Counted from the first letter of the stretch, positions 1 to 13,500 are shown. The stretch: 64,000 nt of DNA from Romanomermis culicivorax (GCA_963922205.1 CAWUHX010000100.1:806001-870000), one strand, 5' to 3'. The notes: generated by a model not told the origin, from the letters alone. Program-made: numbers and translations.

Positions 1-578
1 TTCCTTTCAAATTTCTCGATTCTTCTGGGGCCGATTGCAATAAACAGGAATCTCCCAAGCTCGAGGTCGCCAACTTTTTTGCACACAAAGCTTATAAAAA
101 ATTTCGCGGTCATCCTGAACACGTGATTATCTAGTTTACTGCAACCAGCGTCGAGAATATATGAAAAGCATTATATGAAAAATCGCAACATTCAATAGTC
201 ATTCTCCCATTTTAGTCAATGTGGGTATTTTGAAAACAAATATAATTCTTGCATATGATAAGAAAACACATTTCGCTATAGCATCTTTTGGTGGCCATTC
301 TTTGGATCAGAACTTTTTCATTATGTCCTTCGTCGTCCGTTTATTCAGTAATCAAAGTGAAATCACTATGAAACTAGTACATACATTCCTGTAGTTATTA
401 GAATTTCGTCAAAGACGTATACCCGTAAATTTCCTCGATAAATTTGTAAAATCGTTGATGTTTACTGAGTGAGAACTGAATTATTTTCGTATTTTGAGGT
501 TGATGCAGTTCTATACAAATTAAAAGTAAACATGACGTGTTTTACGATTTGGCTCACCCATCTAACGTGAAAGAATTG
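1..578. other. left edge, no confident gene
   Basis: AT-rich sequence without a convincing coding region. On the minus strand an AG acceptor near 107 is followed by an open stretch to the window edge. It could in principle be the missing last exon of gene B, but it lacks the C-x-C cysteine pair seen in the last exons of the two paralogues, so I do not call it. Confidence 0.3.
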
Positions 579-1611
579 AGGCCCTGTCATACTTCACCGC
601 GAGGTACCGCGCGGCGCCGGTTGTCCTATTCATTCTACCCGACAAGCGGCACTGCTTTTTTACTTTTGGATTTTTCTCTTCTCAAAAAATGTGTATTGCT
701 CGTCTCGACAAATGCAAAATACGAAAAATGCGAAAAAGATGAAAAAAATCGAAAAATAAAAAGCACAAAAGGAAAATAAAAATCAACCATTCCTGCACGG
801 TGCAGATAGAAGCTTGCAAAAAAGCCTAGTCTAAAGATTTTGGGCTCTTGCTTCAATTTGCTTATCATTCCAATGATTAAAAGCTCTTGAACTGCTGAGA
901 AATATCAATTTATATAAATTGATTTTGAAAAATTGAATATATATACACGATTATTCATTCACATATGTGCTATATACGGGATCCAGATCTGATCTGGGTC
1001 CGGTCGGACCTGCTATTTAGGACCCAGATTCAAAGTGGATCCATCTCCTTTCCTTAGTATTCGGGAAATCGGGACGTTCAGGGAATAGACACTAATGCAT
1101 TTTTCAGGGAAATAAAAAATTTATTCATTATTCGGGGAATCAGGACCTACGGGGAATATGAACTTTCGGATAATTGGGATATTTGCGGAAAAGGGACGTT
1201 GGGGGAATAAAGACACAATCGAAATGGAGTACACTTGCTGTAGGAATATGTTTACACCTACTTTGCATATTCATAATTTTTACACATTATAATGTCTTCA
1301 TTGCAAATTGAGTGATCAACTTCTTGGTAAATCTTCATTGAAAATTAAGTAATCAATTTGGTAAAATAATTTGACAAGTGTCAGAGTTCACCATTCAAGT
1401 GAAAAATATGATTCAACTACATGTATAGATGTCACAGTATGCAACAATATGTTACAACAACAGTATGCTGCAACTTTAGAACACATAACTTGCTCAAAAA
1501 TTTCGGTTCAGTTTAAACTTGATGGCGGCGCCGCGCGGCGCCGCAAAAATTACAAAAACCTATTCATACTTCAAAGGTGGTACCGCGCGCGGTGTAGTAT
1601 GACAGGGTCTT
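579..1611. mobile_element. PIF/Harbinger-like MITE split by about 800 bp
   Basis: Positions 579-703 match the left half and 1505-1611 the right half of the intact 249-bp element at 16972-17220: ends GGCCCTGTCATACTTC and GTATGACAGGG, with GCGC-rich inner palindromes and a shared CTCTTCTCAAAAAATGTG core. The intervening 704-1504 is unrelated. It contains repeats of a GGGAATCGGGACG-like motif (1060-1210) and a GGATCC/CCAGATC palindrome near 980-1040. Either another element inserted into this MITE or two half copies lie next to each other. Confidence 0.6.
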
Positions 1612-1747
1612 TCAGCAGTTTTTACTACAGCATGACATTTTTCACTCTATCAAAATTTCGAGTAAAGTTGAACCCGCCTATAGGGTTCTCGCAGCAACTG
1701 CTAGTTCTAGACAAATCGGTTAAGAAACAAACGTTCGACTCCATCAC

Positions 1748-3837
1748 CTTGCCAAACATGACTCGAATCTATTGCAAGCGTTTTGATCAATATTCATGAA
1801 GCATTTCCTGACTTGGCCCATTTTGCAGCTAGTTGCGTTGAAAATCCTCCTATTTCTTTTAACCTTTCTTCGCAAGTCAACTAATAAAGATAGAAAGTCT
1901 AGTTACATCGAGGATACATAATCCATTGTCGAACTTACAATCCTTCATTATGTCCGCTATTTTGAATGTTGAGTCGCTCATTTGTTTTTGAACGCATGTT
2001 TCGATCGCAGTTTGAGCCGCATCGGTCATGTTTCTCACGCATTTTTGTTCAATAAAATCTTTGATCTTGTTCACTTTCGTGGCCCAAAAGCCTTGGACAA
2101 AAGCTGGGGCTGTGCAGTCATGGCTGAAACACACATATGTTGAAAAACATCTGAAAATATGCAGTTTGGCGATAGGCCGATTATGAAGAATATTGAAATA
2201 CTTGGTAACTTCATTAACAGTTGTAAATTTAAATGTTAATATATACAACGTAATGCCACATTATTTGGATTGAAGCTTGAGTAAAATGATTATAATCAAA
2301 ATGCCGGGCATAAACCGAAACCCGATATAATGGAATTAAAAATTATTGAAGGTCATTAATCGTAAGCAAATTTTGTCCATTGTATGCTTAGTAGTCTGGC
2401 ACGTAAAGGCGGATTCATACTTCATCCGGCAATCGGCGTCCGGCATCCGAAAAAAGTCAATTTTTAGATTTTGCATCCGGCAAGTCGTCCAGCAATCCGG
2501 CACCGGAAGACGTCATTTTTTTCTTTTTCCCGCGCTGCCGTCCCATTTTCTTGCCGGAAGACTGGAATTTTGCCGGATCGGATCGGAAGAGTAGAAACAG
2601 TTTGTACTTTTCCAGATGATGGAAAGCATATTTTGTACGTAATTTCAATAGAACCACGTGTTTAATTGGTTTTTGCATATACAATGTATGTGGGAGATAT
2701 GGATTTTTTATTTGAGGCAAAGTTTTGTGTTTTTAATCATGACGTTCGTTTAATTTTTGATTGCTGAATATTTTGAATGTTTTATCGGTTCTTGAAAGCA
2801 TAAAAAAATGCTAGATAAAGAATATCTTGTTCGTCTGACATCATCAACTAATAATTCCGAGTACACTTGGAAAATAATATGTGTATTTTTTATACGCCAT
2901 TTTTCTTGAAACAAAACATTGAACAGATTTCAAAGTATTTAAACAAAGTAAAATCAAAAATAAATTGTCACCCGGCCTTTCCGGCGCCGGAAGAAGTATG
3001 AATTGCCATCCGATCCGACAACTTGATCCGAATTCGGATGCCGGAAGCCAAGTTGCCGGATGCCGGACATTGAATGCCGGAAGCTAAAAATAACTTGCCG
3101 GACGCCGGATGCCGGAAAATTTGGCTTTCGTTTGAAGGCAGAAGTCTCCGAAGTATGGTCAAATATTTATAATGTGAAGATTCGGAGAAGCTTTTAATCA
3201 TAATAAATTTTTCGAAATTGGATCATGAGGGATTTTTTAAAATCGATAAAATTTATAAATTTGCGTTGATTTTATCTATGTATCATTCCTTAGCATTTAA
3301 TGTAGAGTGTAAATACATCCAAGGGAGAAAAGTATTCAGGCAAAATTTTGATTCGATTCATCGAATACCCACTAACATTTTTCATTTTGGAAACTGAAGC
3401 TTTTCTATAGCCGTTTTTCACTGTGAGCGAGGGATCTGCATCCACCAGATAAACAAACGCACAACATCAACAGTGAGATGTTTCACGTGTAGCCTTTTTT
3501 TATTGATTCTGTCTCTTTCAAAAAAATTTACGGCATCATACCCAAAAATCTTTCAACTCTAATGCAGATTTTGAAAAAATGTATATTTTAAATATTGAAT
3601 TTATTTTATGAGGAAAATGCGTTAGTTTCATATTTTCTACATTTGTCAGGAATAACAGAGATGTATCGTCGAGTATCCTTACTTCGTATAGCAATTTTTA
3701 AACGATATATCTAGTTTGACGTGAGCCACCCCGTTGTTCGTGATGCACGTGGTAATGCTATCTAAATCTTTTTTGGCGCAAATTTGGCATTCTATCACGT
3801 AGAATAAAAAAGGTAAATATTTCCAATCGATGTTCAT
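1748..3837 (-). CDS. gene B: secreted cysteine-rich protein, partial (exons 1-3)
   Basis: Three exons on the minus strand: 3837-3683 (ATG at 3837), 2123-1939 and 1880-1748. Splice phases are 2, 1 and 2. Donors read GTAAGG, GTAAGT and GTGATG; acceptors are TTTCAG and ATTAG. The first exon gives a short hydrophobic leader (MNIDWKYLPFLFYVIE) and then a cysteine-rich repeat with the spacing C-x5-C across the exon 1/2 junction and C-x24-C-x14-C in exon 2, as in genes A and C. Exon 3 starts the second repeat (C-x7-C-x14-C). The last exon, expected after 1748, was not found. Intron 1 (2124-3682) carries a fold-back repeat; intron 2 is 58 bp. The gene is head-to-head with gene A. The fold may be DUF19-like (T20D4.11-like), which I infer only from cysteine pattern and size. 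Molecular function is unknown. Confidence 0.72.
2408..3120. repeat. fold-back repeat with CCGGCA arrays
   Basis: Two arrays of a degenerate CCGGCATCCGG-type motif face each other: CCGGCA/CCGGCAT on the plus strand at about 2425-2510, and its reverse complement TGCCGG at about 3030-3120. An AT-rich centre with a GGATCGGATCGG / CCGATCC pair lies between. It lies inside intron 1 of gene B. Exact ends and a target duplication were not resolved. Confidence 0.55.
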
Positions 3838-5188
3838 TGGTCCAGAAATGTGAGGAATTGATGTCTCTGGTCCGCAAGATATTCACATGACTGTAGATAT
3901 GACACTTGCCATTTTTTGCAATTTGAACTGCGAGGCTGCGAAGAAGTACGTGATCATAATTGAACTGGGACGAAACTATGGTGATTTTTCGATTGAGGAT
4001 GTCAAGTTAAGTTAATGCATTCTGATGTGTTCGCCTAGTAACAAATGATAAACACGCATGGTGACGTTGGAATATTTTAAATTGGAGTTCAAGTTTTTCA
4101 ATTCGGTTACTATTGATCATCAACTTCAATAAAAAAATAATTTCTACCCATGTGTTTTCTTTATGTTACTATAGATGAGACGTAAGAAAAAGGAATATCA
4201 TAAATTCTGCTGAAACAGTACGTCCGTATTTTTACAGTTAATTTACATCTTCTGAAGTACATGTTGCTGACACCCTCATCTCTTGGACTCTTCAAAGTGC
4301 ACAGCGTAGTGAGAATGTAGAAATGCAGATTCTTATTATCAGATGTCTGAGAATTCGATCTATTTTGCTCATGCTTGTTTTGTTCCCAGAGCTACTTGAT
4401 TTGCGTTAGACCAGTTTTTTTGTATGTGAGCCTCACTCACAATGAACTTCATTGTAATGATCAACAAATAATAACTATGTCATATCTGATCTTAGAAATT
4501 TTCGCCGATACAAATACTTAAAAATGAGCATTTGATCAAATTCAATGAGATCTAAAAAATCTGTTGTATGATCACGAAGATTTAGAAGAATATTTATTGT
4601 GAAGGTCATGATCAATATTGCAATGCTCAAAAAGATCCGTTATTTGAATATTGGCATTTTCTATGCCTCTTCAATTGCTGAGATCGAATGTAATATATAG
4701 TCTTATCATCAGTTACAACATTCCTGACGTGTAAATATTTGCGTAAATGATCCTATGCAGAAAATGGTCAGTGTCAAATGAAATTTGTAAGAAACAGAAT
4801 GATTGCATTTTCTCAGTTTTAAAAAATCACAAAACTCGAACTGCATAAATTACAGGATAAACTTTAATTAGCTCGCCACATCGGAGGTTCATTTGGAATG
4901 AATTTTTTTAAATTGAGAGTTTAGCCTCAACAATGAATCCGATTCCGGTTTCTTCTAAAAAACTTTTTAGACAAGTATCGCTGAACAAAAAAAAATCAGT
5001 GCCGTCAATGCTGACGTCATAACAGCGCGACAAGTTCGCAAAAGAAGCGATCAGCCGATCTTAATTTGCTAATTATTGAATTACTGATCAATTAGAATAT
5101 AAACAAAAACGTCACTGCAACGTAAAATTTTTTTCGCTTAAATAGTAGGCAAAGTTGTGATTATAATGTGTCCATCATCAACAAAAAA
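3838..5188. promoter_or_regulatory. shared upstream region of divergent genes B and A
   Basis: About 1.35 kb between the start codons of two head-to-head paralogues. I see no coding region here. It should hold both promoters, but no specific element could be identified by eye. Confidence 0.4.
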
Positions 5189-8100
5189 ATGTTTCGAGAA
5201 TCACCGAGATTTTCGATTATCTTATCCATCTTCATGTTTGGAAACTTGCAAGAATTATCCGCTAGATTATGCGAAAATTCCAATATGGTCGCGTTTCGAA
5301 AATGCTTCACCGGAATAAGTTACAACGAAACTAAAAATTCTCTAAAAACTTGTCTGCAAAGGTGAGCTTACAGTGGTGTGCAATCTTGCTAAATTTGTCG
5401 TTTTTGATACTGTTATATCTGACCTATAGTCTGTTTTTCTTAAAATGCTTCCAAATAATGAAAGTGGAAAGCAAGTAGTATTTCAGATTTTTGCGATTTT
5501 CTGATGAACAAAGTGTCATGTAGGACTGGAAATTTATGAGCATACTGACCTGACCTTTAGCAATTTTTAGAGTGAAAAATTTTACAAAAAAAACTTCATG
5601 TAAACGATTTCGACGGCAGTACTGATTCGTGTCACTTTTCTATTTGGAAGCATTTTTTAAAAAACAGACTATAGTAACTATGCCTTAAAGCAATATTGAA
5701 AAATCTCATTTTTCCATATTTACTTACAGTAATTCCTTGTGTCTGATTCTTTGAAAACCTGACCCTACTCGGTGTAGCAGCATCATCAGTTTTTCAAATC
5801 TTTCCAGAGACGCTATTCGGCTTTGTACCATGTGAATGTAAATTGCAAAAACTGAAATACTGCCAGATAAAACGTGCAAAAATCAGAATTTCATTTTTGA
5901 TATTGTTAAAAGACAAATCATAGTTTGTTCGCTACGACTATGTTATCCAGAATACTGACTGATTAACTCTATTTATTCTGAAATGATAGCTGTATCGAGT
6001 CAACCAGAGTAAGTTTAATATGGAAAAATTAGTAAGCATATTACTGTATTCAATGAGAGAAGTTTTCTCATTCCTGAACAGCAAAAAAAGAAAACCTGAT
6101 AAACCTGTTTAAACATCGTGAAACCATAAAAATTACTCGAGGAGGTGAAGAAATTTAGCGGTTCCCACAAATTTTTCACGGCGTGAAAATTGTGTGTCAA
6201 ATATAACCTGCTATTATAGTTGTTGCTGCGACTATCACTGCAAAATTAATGAACTATAGTAGAATTGCATTCTCAGTCTATGTTTCTTAAAGTTATAATT
6301 TTCAGTAGTGTAATCAAACACCGTATTCATTTATTCTAAGAAAACCAGTGAGCACTATTGCTTTTTCAGGGTTAGAGTGAGAGTTCGATGAAAGGACGAT
6401 TTCAACTTTTTCCTCATAAAGCATCTGCAAAATTTTCAGGATTGAGGTGGGAGCTTCAACTGGAACTGAACCAGAAAAAATGATTATCACTGTTTTCATT
6501 GAATCCTTCTGAGCTGACAGTGTGATTGGCGATTTTTGTTGCATAAGTCCATAAAATGTATTTATTTGCATAGGAATATTCTGTTAGATTTGGATTCTTA
6601 CAGAATCCGCGGGTTCAGTCAGAAGGCGAGTTCTAATGACTGCAAGTATTATTCAGTTTTTTGCTGAATAAACTCGCGATAAAGCAATGTTCAAAATGAG
6701 TAAATTCAGCATAAATTTGTCTCCATGTTCAAAACATTCAATTCGGAATCCTAATTGGTCATCATTAATAGAAAAACGGAAAACTATAGACCGTTTTTTC
6801 CCAAATGAGTCTGGAAATGAAAAAAGAGGTCTATGCAAATAATAAACAAACCGCGTTCGCGGCCCTTTTTCAAATTGACTGATAGTAGCAAAAAGAACTA
6901 CAAATTGAAAAAATAAAATGTTAGCTTGCTATACATGGTTTATCTTCTGTTGGCGGATTTCCATTGATTTTTTGTGTTTCAAGGCTCGCTTGAAAATGGA
7001 TGGAGTATCGCCAACCCTGAATGAGAGAAAAGTGTAAACGACCATAGGAAACTATGCACAGAAGACAATGGTCAAGCCAGACCAATTCCTCAGAAAATAT
7101 TACTCAGGAAAGTTTATGTACACATATTAGTGACAGGTGTAGAAATCTATATTTGTCTTCAACAAACACACTGAATTTAACTGATAGAATACGGCTACTG
7201 AATACAACTTATCAAAAAGACTTTTGATTTAACTTCATTATAAACAATATAATTATCGCTTACAATGTAAGATATAGTGATGAGTCCGAACCCTCTCTTT
7301 ATACTCGTTCGTCAACAAATGCTTTCTTTTCTAAGGAACAACTGCACCGAATTCATGGGCATTCAACTGGGCGCCAAGTCTGCTTTGGAAAATTTCATCG
7401 ACCAGACTATGCAGTGCAGCAAAAAAGGCATCGCGAAATTCGTTGACTATTTGAACATTTGCGATCAGAATAGCGGTTTGGATTTGAATGTGACGTCAAT
7501 GGACGTTTTCAATTATAGTATGCAATTTTTTTTGCTTTCTAACAGCATCTAAATAGTTCGAAATTTCCATGAATTTTGATTCGGTACTCATATTTAGTGA
7601 AACACGAGGCCATAGTCTCATCAGGAAATAATGCCGTGTGGGGTTCGACAAGCGACACATGCCAGCAGAGTGCGCAAAAGTGCCTGAAATTCACAGAGAC
7701 AGGCGCAAATGAAAAATTCGAAAGCTGTGGAAAGACGTGAGTATCAATAACGTCTTCTGACTCAAATATACTTTTTGAAACACAAAAAGAAAAATATTAT
7801 TTATTGGGCAAGCAAGAACTGTCACACATCTGTCGTTTTCTCAACTACAATGCTCCATTCGGCTCACCAAAATTACGATGCTCAAACATTTCTAAACATA
7901 AAAGAGCGAAGATCTATAAATTCTCATCAATTTCTCATCTATGGTACCAAAAAAATCTCATGATTTCAGAAAACTGATGCATTCTGCTAGAAGTTAGCCA
8001 AATTTATCTATTATGTTCAAAATAGCTAATGAGGATCAGACCCCCTAAGCCTGCACATCACAGATATGAAAGAAAAAAGATGAGACCTTGCCGATTTTGA

Positions 8101-8706
8101 AATTTATCAATCATTGGACTATTGATTCATACCGCGATGAAAAAATCTAAACTTTGGTTCCGTATATCGTATTTTTATTTCTATTATGATTTAGAGACCC
8201 TAGACTCATTACTTATTAAATTCATAATGAAAATTGCATTCTGACATGGCTTCGATGATATCCATTCGGGATGAAAAATAATTTGTTTCTTATCCTATAT
8301 CAAATTTTAACATTTGGTCACTTTTGGTCACGCCCTTTACAGGTCTTTCCAAAACTGTTCCTGGAAGGAAACCTTCCCAACCATATGCAACTGCAGCGTC
8401 GAAATTAGTCAAGTGAGAACAAAGGAAATTTTGGACGATTTCGAACTATGCATGGCCAGCACAGGCAAGCAATCTTTGATCACAAAAGTTCGTCAAAAAT
8501 ACGAAACTTCCATACAAAAAAATTCGATATCCTTCTGCAAAAAAGATACGACCGGCGGTGATTGGTCGAAAAGCAATCGTTGGTCGGCCGGTAATGAACA
8601 TGGTTCTGATGCCCGCTTGAGCAATGGCAGCAGTGGTATCAAGAACACAAATACGTTACCTTCGATGATGCGAAAAGTGGGAAAAAAGTTCAATGATTCT
8701 ACATAA
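5189..8706 (+). CDS. gene A: secreted protein with two cysteine-rich repeats
   Basis: Exons 5189-5361, 7336-7517, 7598-7736 and 8343-8706 (stop TAA), splice phases 2, 1 and 2; 858 coding nt, 285 aa. Donors GTGAGC, GTATGC and GTGAGT; acceptors CTAAG, TTTAG and TACAG. Residues 1-26 form a signal peptide (hydrophobic run IILSIFMFG) ending before RLC. Repeat 1 spans the exon 1/2 junction with C-x8-C-x15-C-x5-C-x23-C-x14-C. Repeat 2 spans exons 3/4 with C-x6-C-x13-C-x6-C and an ICNC motif. The tail is Ser/Gly/Asn-rich and ends basic. An upstream in-frame GTG exists, but the ATG at 5189 gives the cleaner leader. Intron 1 (1974 bp) holds a mariner-like MITE. Likely extracellular; the repeat could be DUF19-like, and function is unknown. 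Genes B and C are clear paralogues. Confidence 0.8.
5424..5675. mobile_element. MITE, TATAGTCTG family, copy 1
   Basis: Terminal inverted repeats of about 30 bp, left CTATAGTCTGTTTTTCTTAA and right AAAAAACAGACTATAG, enclose about 190 bp of AT-rich sequence. TA at both ends suggests Tc1/mariner-type insertion. It lies in intron 1 of gene A. The same family recurs at 8723, 15207, 18836, 30508 and 37989. Confidence 0.85.
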
Positions 8707-8722
8707 TTGCCGATATTGTAAT

Positions 8723-8982
8723 CTGTAGTCTGTTTTTCTTGAAATGCTTGTAAACAATAAACCTAGATGGCGATTACCATGTCATACTTGACGATTTTCT
8801 TCTAGGTCATACGTCACATAGTATACAACTGACGATTTTTAAGGAGCATAATCAATTAACTTTCTACAATGTGATGACTAATAAGTTTTTTTGTAAAAGC
8901 TTTAGGTGAATGGTTTAAACGACAGTATTAGTTTTTGTCATTTTTCAACTTACAAGCATTTTATTGAAAGCAAGCACTAGTT
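8723..8982. mobile_element. MITE, TATAGTCTG family, copy 2
   Basis: Left end GTAGTCTGTTTTTCTTGAAA and right end TTACAAGCATTTTATTGAAA followed by an eroded terminus. It begins 17 bp after the stop codon of gene A, so it may supply the 3' UTR. Confidence 0.75.
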
Positions 8983-9040
8983 TATATTATTAAAAATTTC
9001 TTCTACAAACTATTCGTCACATAGATTGCAGATTAACCTA

Positions 9041-9305
9041 AGGGGCCAACTATACTTCGCCGTATGGCACCACATTGATCTGCTATCCTTCGCCGGACGC
9101 GCCGTACGGCGCCTGATAAGTGATTGCTATACTTCACGTCGTACGGTGGTAAATGATAATAAGTAAAATGAAAATGATAAGTAGCAGCTATACTTACGTG
9201 CCGTGCAGCGCATGATAAGTAGCTGCTATACTTACGTGCCGTACGGCACCGTGACGCGCCGTACGGCACCGTAACGCGCCGTAGGGCGAAGTATAGTTGG
9301 CCCCT
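9041..9305. mobile_element. PIF/Harbinger-like MITE with GC-rich palindromes
   Basis: Perfect-looking terminal inverted repeats (GGGGCCAACTATACTTCGCC and its complement) flanked by TAA on both sides, the target pattern of PIF/Harbinger elements. Inside are direct repeats of a GATAAGTAGCTGCTATACTT unit and many CGCCGTACGGCG-type palindromes, so the whole 265 bp can fold on itself. A minus-strand open frame across it is only a shadow of the repeats. Confidence 0.8.
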
Positions 9306-9899
9306 AACTCGTCGTTGAAAATTTGTTTTTGAAAAAATTCTGCAGTAAAAGTTCGCCCCTATTTTTTTATTTTTGAAATTATAAGCATGCTGTAAAGACT
9401 TTAGGGAACATGTATGCGACCATTGCATTGAGCAGTGGACACTATAAAAATTGCATTTTCCGTAGTTGCTTGAATTATGCATCCAGAAGTGCTGCATTGC
9501 TAAACTTCTGAATGCATGAAGCGTTGTAGAAAATCTTTGTAAACCCTTACAGTTTATACAGATATGTATCTCATTCTAGAAAATTTCACGTGGTTGCAAA
9601 TCATCTCGCAACAAAAATTTTATCAGGATCTGTTGTGGGACGAAAAGAAATCCCCCAAATGAATGACTGCAAGTGAATAAAATTCAGTATTACGCTTATA
9701 TGAACAGTACAGGCGTTCGAGTCCATTTTCAGCAGTTTTGCCAAAACTTTTCTCATCCATCAACGGTGTTTTGGATTACTGTAGGTCTGCCTTTTGGATA
9801 AATAAGGGCCATCAAATTTCCCATCGTTATGTGTATGAATAGTTCCAATGACATGTAATGTGATTGGTAGTTTATGACCACACTCAACTAACTTTTCAC

Positions 9900-10015
9900 T
9901 TTTTTTGAGTAAAAAATTGTAAAGTAATAGCTTTGCGTTCTGATTTTGACGGCAGTACTAATTTTTGTCAATTTTTAACTTAGTACATACATTTTATAAA
10001 AAGCAGAGTGTAGTT
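9900..10015. mobile_element. truncated MITE, TATAGTCTG family (right half)
   Basis: Sequence from about 9900 to TTTTATAAAAAGCAGAGTGTAG matches the right half of the intact copies, including the GATTTTGACGGCAGTACT block. The left end is not recognisable. Confidence 0.55.
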
Positions 10016-10542
10016 CTTCTATTCTGACATGATTTTTGTTTTCTACTCACAGCCTTTTAGGCTGCATTTTATTTTTCATATTGAAAAAATATTTTCACAG
10101 TCCATACGAACTTCCAGATTTACTACCAGTTGGCATTATTATTCCGTTCCACTGATTTTCTTAAAGACTATACCTATTAGAAATTTTATAACTACTTTCT
10201 TCTGGTTGACTCACAGACTGCAAGCTTATTACGAATATTATTCAGATTGTTTCATCTCCAGATTAGTCTGTGAAGCTGTGTCGTCAATGACAAGTTCATG
10301 GCAGAACGACTATTCCAAACCAGTCTTACGCACATCACATGTCAGCCACAGATATTTTGAACTGTCATCATAGAAAAACGCCATTAGGAGAGCGATTATT
10401 GCATTAAAACGCCAATTTCCAACACAACACGTCGAAACTGTAAATGTGTCTTTCAACTGGATGTTCCGACCACCTATTTTTCCGGCTAATAAATACTCGA
10501 ATCAACAAACGTCCTCGTCTTGTACTTCACTCCAATTCGGAA

Positions 10543-13500
10543 ATGTCGACATCGCTAATGAATATTTTCACAATTTGTATGCTAACTTCCGACGTACAGT
10601 CGTACCAATTCCTATGTTCGGAAGCAGAAATACCAGAAATGACCGCCTGTGCGAATAAGACGTTGTCAATAGTATTGGATATGGTAACTAAATGCTATGA
10701 CAAGTGAGCTTTGATAGAAAAATTCCAGGGGAAAATGAAAAGAAACTCAAAAAAGTCGAATTTCATTTTTGTGGATCTATAATAAGCAAGCCTAAATGCG
10801 AGAGAAGTGTCGTCACTATAAATCACTCAGTTATAACTATGATGTCACGTGAGCTTCGTACATAACAGCATCATTAGAGCTTATATTTTCGAGAAAAACA
10901 AATCGTGTTTGAAGACTGCTGCTAGCCTTATAGCACTAGGATCTCGAGGTCTGCAGTAACTTCCTCAGGTGCACTTTAAAATTCAACAGACGTACAGCTC
11001 ATAGCAAATTTTTTGCTGTATGTTTTTTAAGCATGATGCATTCATGACCACGTGTCTGCATGCATAAAGTCATAGAGAGTTGCATGTGGTCATTTGATTA
11101 TCCTGGCCCGCAATAGTTAAGGATAGACAATGGTTAAGGATGGGCAATAGTTAAGGATAGGCGGAAAAATTTACTCGAGCTGTCGGGTTGCTCTAACATT
11201 TTCTCATAATTTTTTTTTATCTGTAAAGCAAATAAATGCAAAAGTGTCTGCAATTCCGGAACTCAAGCATAAACTTCAGTAATAGTAAATCATGAATTGA
11301 GAATTATAAGTTCAACTGTAACAAACTAATCTCGACATTGCCACTGGAACTGAAGAAAGCAATTTAATCCCGACGTTTAGATGATCATCAGATTGGGTTG
11401 GTGTATCCAACCCCGTGTTTTTGTAGTGCTAAAAGACACCCTTTTAATCACAACCATAGATTGTAAAAAGCAGAACGACTATAATATGCCCATCCCTCAC
11501 TATTTTTTACCTAGAATGAGAGGCACACTTTCGAATCAGTTGGGAGCTAAAATGCTATTGGTTTACCATTTATATACATCTGAGAGAAGTCAGACATCGC
11601 ATCATTGCATATAATATTTATTCAGAAAAATTTTACTGTAAGGGATACAATGCTCGGGCAAGGACAAAACCACGAAGTACCAGATTTTTCAAAGGCATGG
11701 AAAATTTTTAATGAGAAAGAATAAAAATCAAATATTACAAAATTGAATTTTTTTAAACTCTCGCCCAAGTTCTCAAAAATATATTCCACCCCTTTTTCTA
11801 GCTTGACAACCATCCAAGCTCCTTTTCTGTCCCATTGGGGTATTTTCCAACTAGTTTATTAGAAAATGCCGCGATGAAGTAGAAAAAGAATATAAAGCTG
11901 TCAAGCTACAAAAAGGTGTGGACTAGAACTTGGGTTAAGGTTTGAAAAATCGACTATTGTAATCTTGAAATTTTATTCTTTCTCATTAAAAAAGTTTCTA
12001 TGTCTATAGAAAAGTATATTCTGGATCTTCGTGCATTTTGCCCTCCCATACTATTGTATCGATCACAGAAAAAATTTTCTGAATGAAAATTATATGCAAG
12101 CTAATGGTTGAATTTACTCAAATGTAGAGAAATGCTAAACCAATAGCAATATAGCATTGTAAGACCTGACTGATCCAAATCTATGCCTCTAATTCTAGCT
12201 GAAAAATAGGGAGGAAGTGGCATATTATAGTCATTTTGTTTTTTCAACTTATGCCTGTGATTGAAAGTGCGTCATTAAGCACAATAACAACTTGGGTTAG
12301 TTGCAGTAACCCAATTTGAGAATAATTTGAATGTCTAGATTAAATTGTTGATCTCCAGTCGTGCTTCAAACTGGGTACCGGGTATTTTAGGTACCTGGGT
12401 ATACCTACCCAGATCAATTTCAAAAATGAAACCTGTGTGCTACCTAGGTATTCAGGTGACCTGTTTACCCGAATCTAACGAGATATTGTATGGTTAAAAC
12501 ACATATATGTCCCGGTGTTTAAGTACTTACGTATAGTACCCAGGTTGGGTATACATGGGTAACATGAGTACTGTGAGGCCTGGCTACCCAAGTCATAAGA
12601 TTTTCAAAGTGTGAAGCACTAAAGCACTAATCCTCAGTTTCGGTTAATCACAATGTCAAGATCATTCTCTTGCAGAACTAACAATCCTCACATCAGGCTT
12701 AAGATTAGCTAATACTAAGGTGTAAGTCCAGGTTCAGGAATTGCAATCTGGAATTAAAAAAAATTCGAGAAAATAGTGCAACTCAACAGATCGAGATTGG
12801 AATAATTCTGATGACATCGAAATTATAGCAAAGATTTCATATCATTGACATCTTAGTGCAACGGCTGAAACTGATTTGCTTGCTTTTTTTGTTCCATATT
12901 ATCTTTGAGCTCGAGGTTAAACTTTTAGTACATATGGGCCCCACTGCGCACTAGTTGCAAACAGTGTAATAGGATAAATGTCATGCACATACTACTCTGA
13001 CATAATTATCATCGTCAAACATACGTCTCTAAATGGATGCATGTTTGATTTTACATGAAACAAAATTATATCAAGCACTCACACGTGAAACACTATTCAG
13101 TAATTACTCATCTCTATTTCTGTTAATGTGATGGGCAAACTTGCTTTGCTCTATGCCATGAAATCTTAAAGTGTTATAGTCTTTTTTGATCAACCTCTGC
13201 ATTGAACTGTATGTCACATTGAACGTATGCAAGTACGCATATAGCACCTGTTGAATGAAAATACCATATATGTAAGGCAACGTTTCATATCAATCTTATA
13301 TTTGAATTTCAGATTTTTTCCCCATCTGTGCAATTTTAATGTTTGGCACACAATTGATCTAGTTCTAATAAGACTTCATGCTGAGGCTTTTTCTCTAAAA
13401 AACCTGAGCTGGATTTTATGCGTCAACCTCAGTAGGTTCCTGTTCAATTGACAGTAAATTAAGTAAAATAGTTCAATGTTCAGTGCGTTTGGAAGCACAC

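Noticed and set aside
9033..9497. 154-codon minus-strand frame
   Set aside because: Mostly a read-through of the GC-rich MITE at 9041-9305; the Arg/Tyr/Cys-rich repeats mirror the palindromic DNA.
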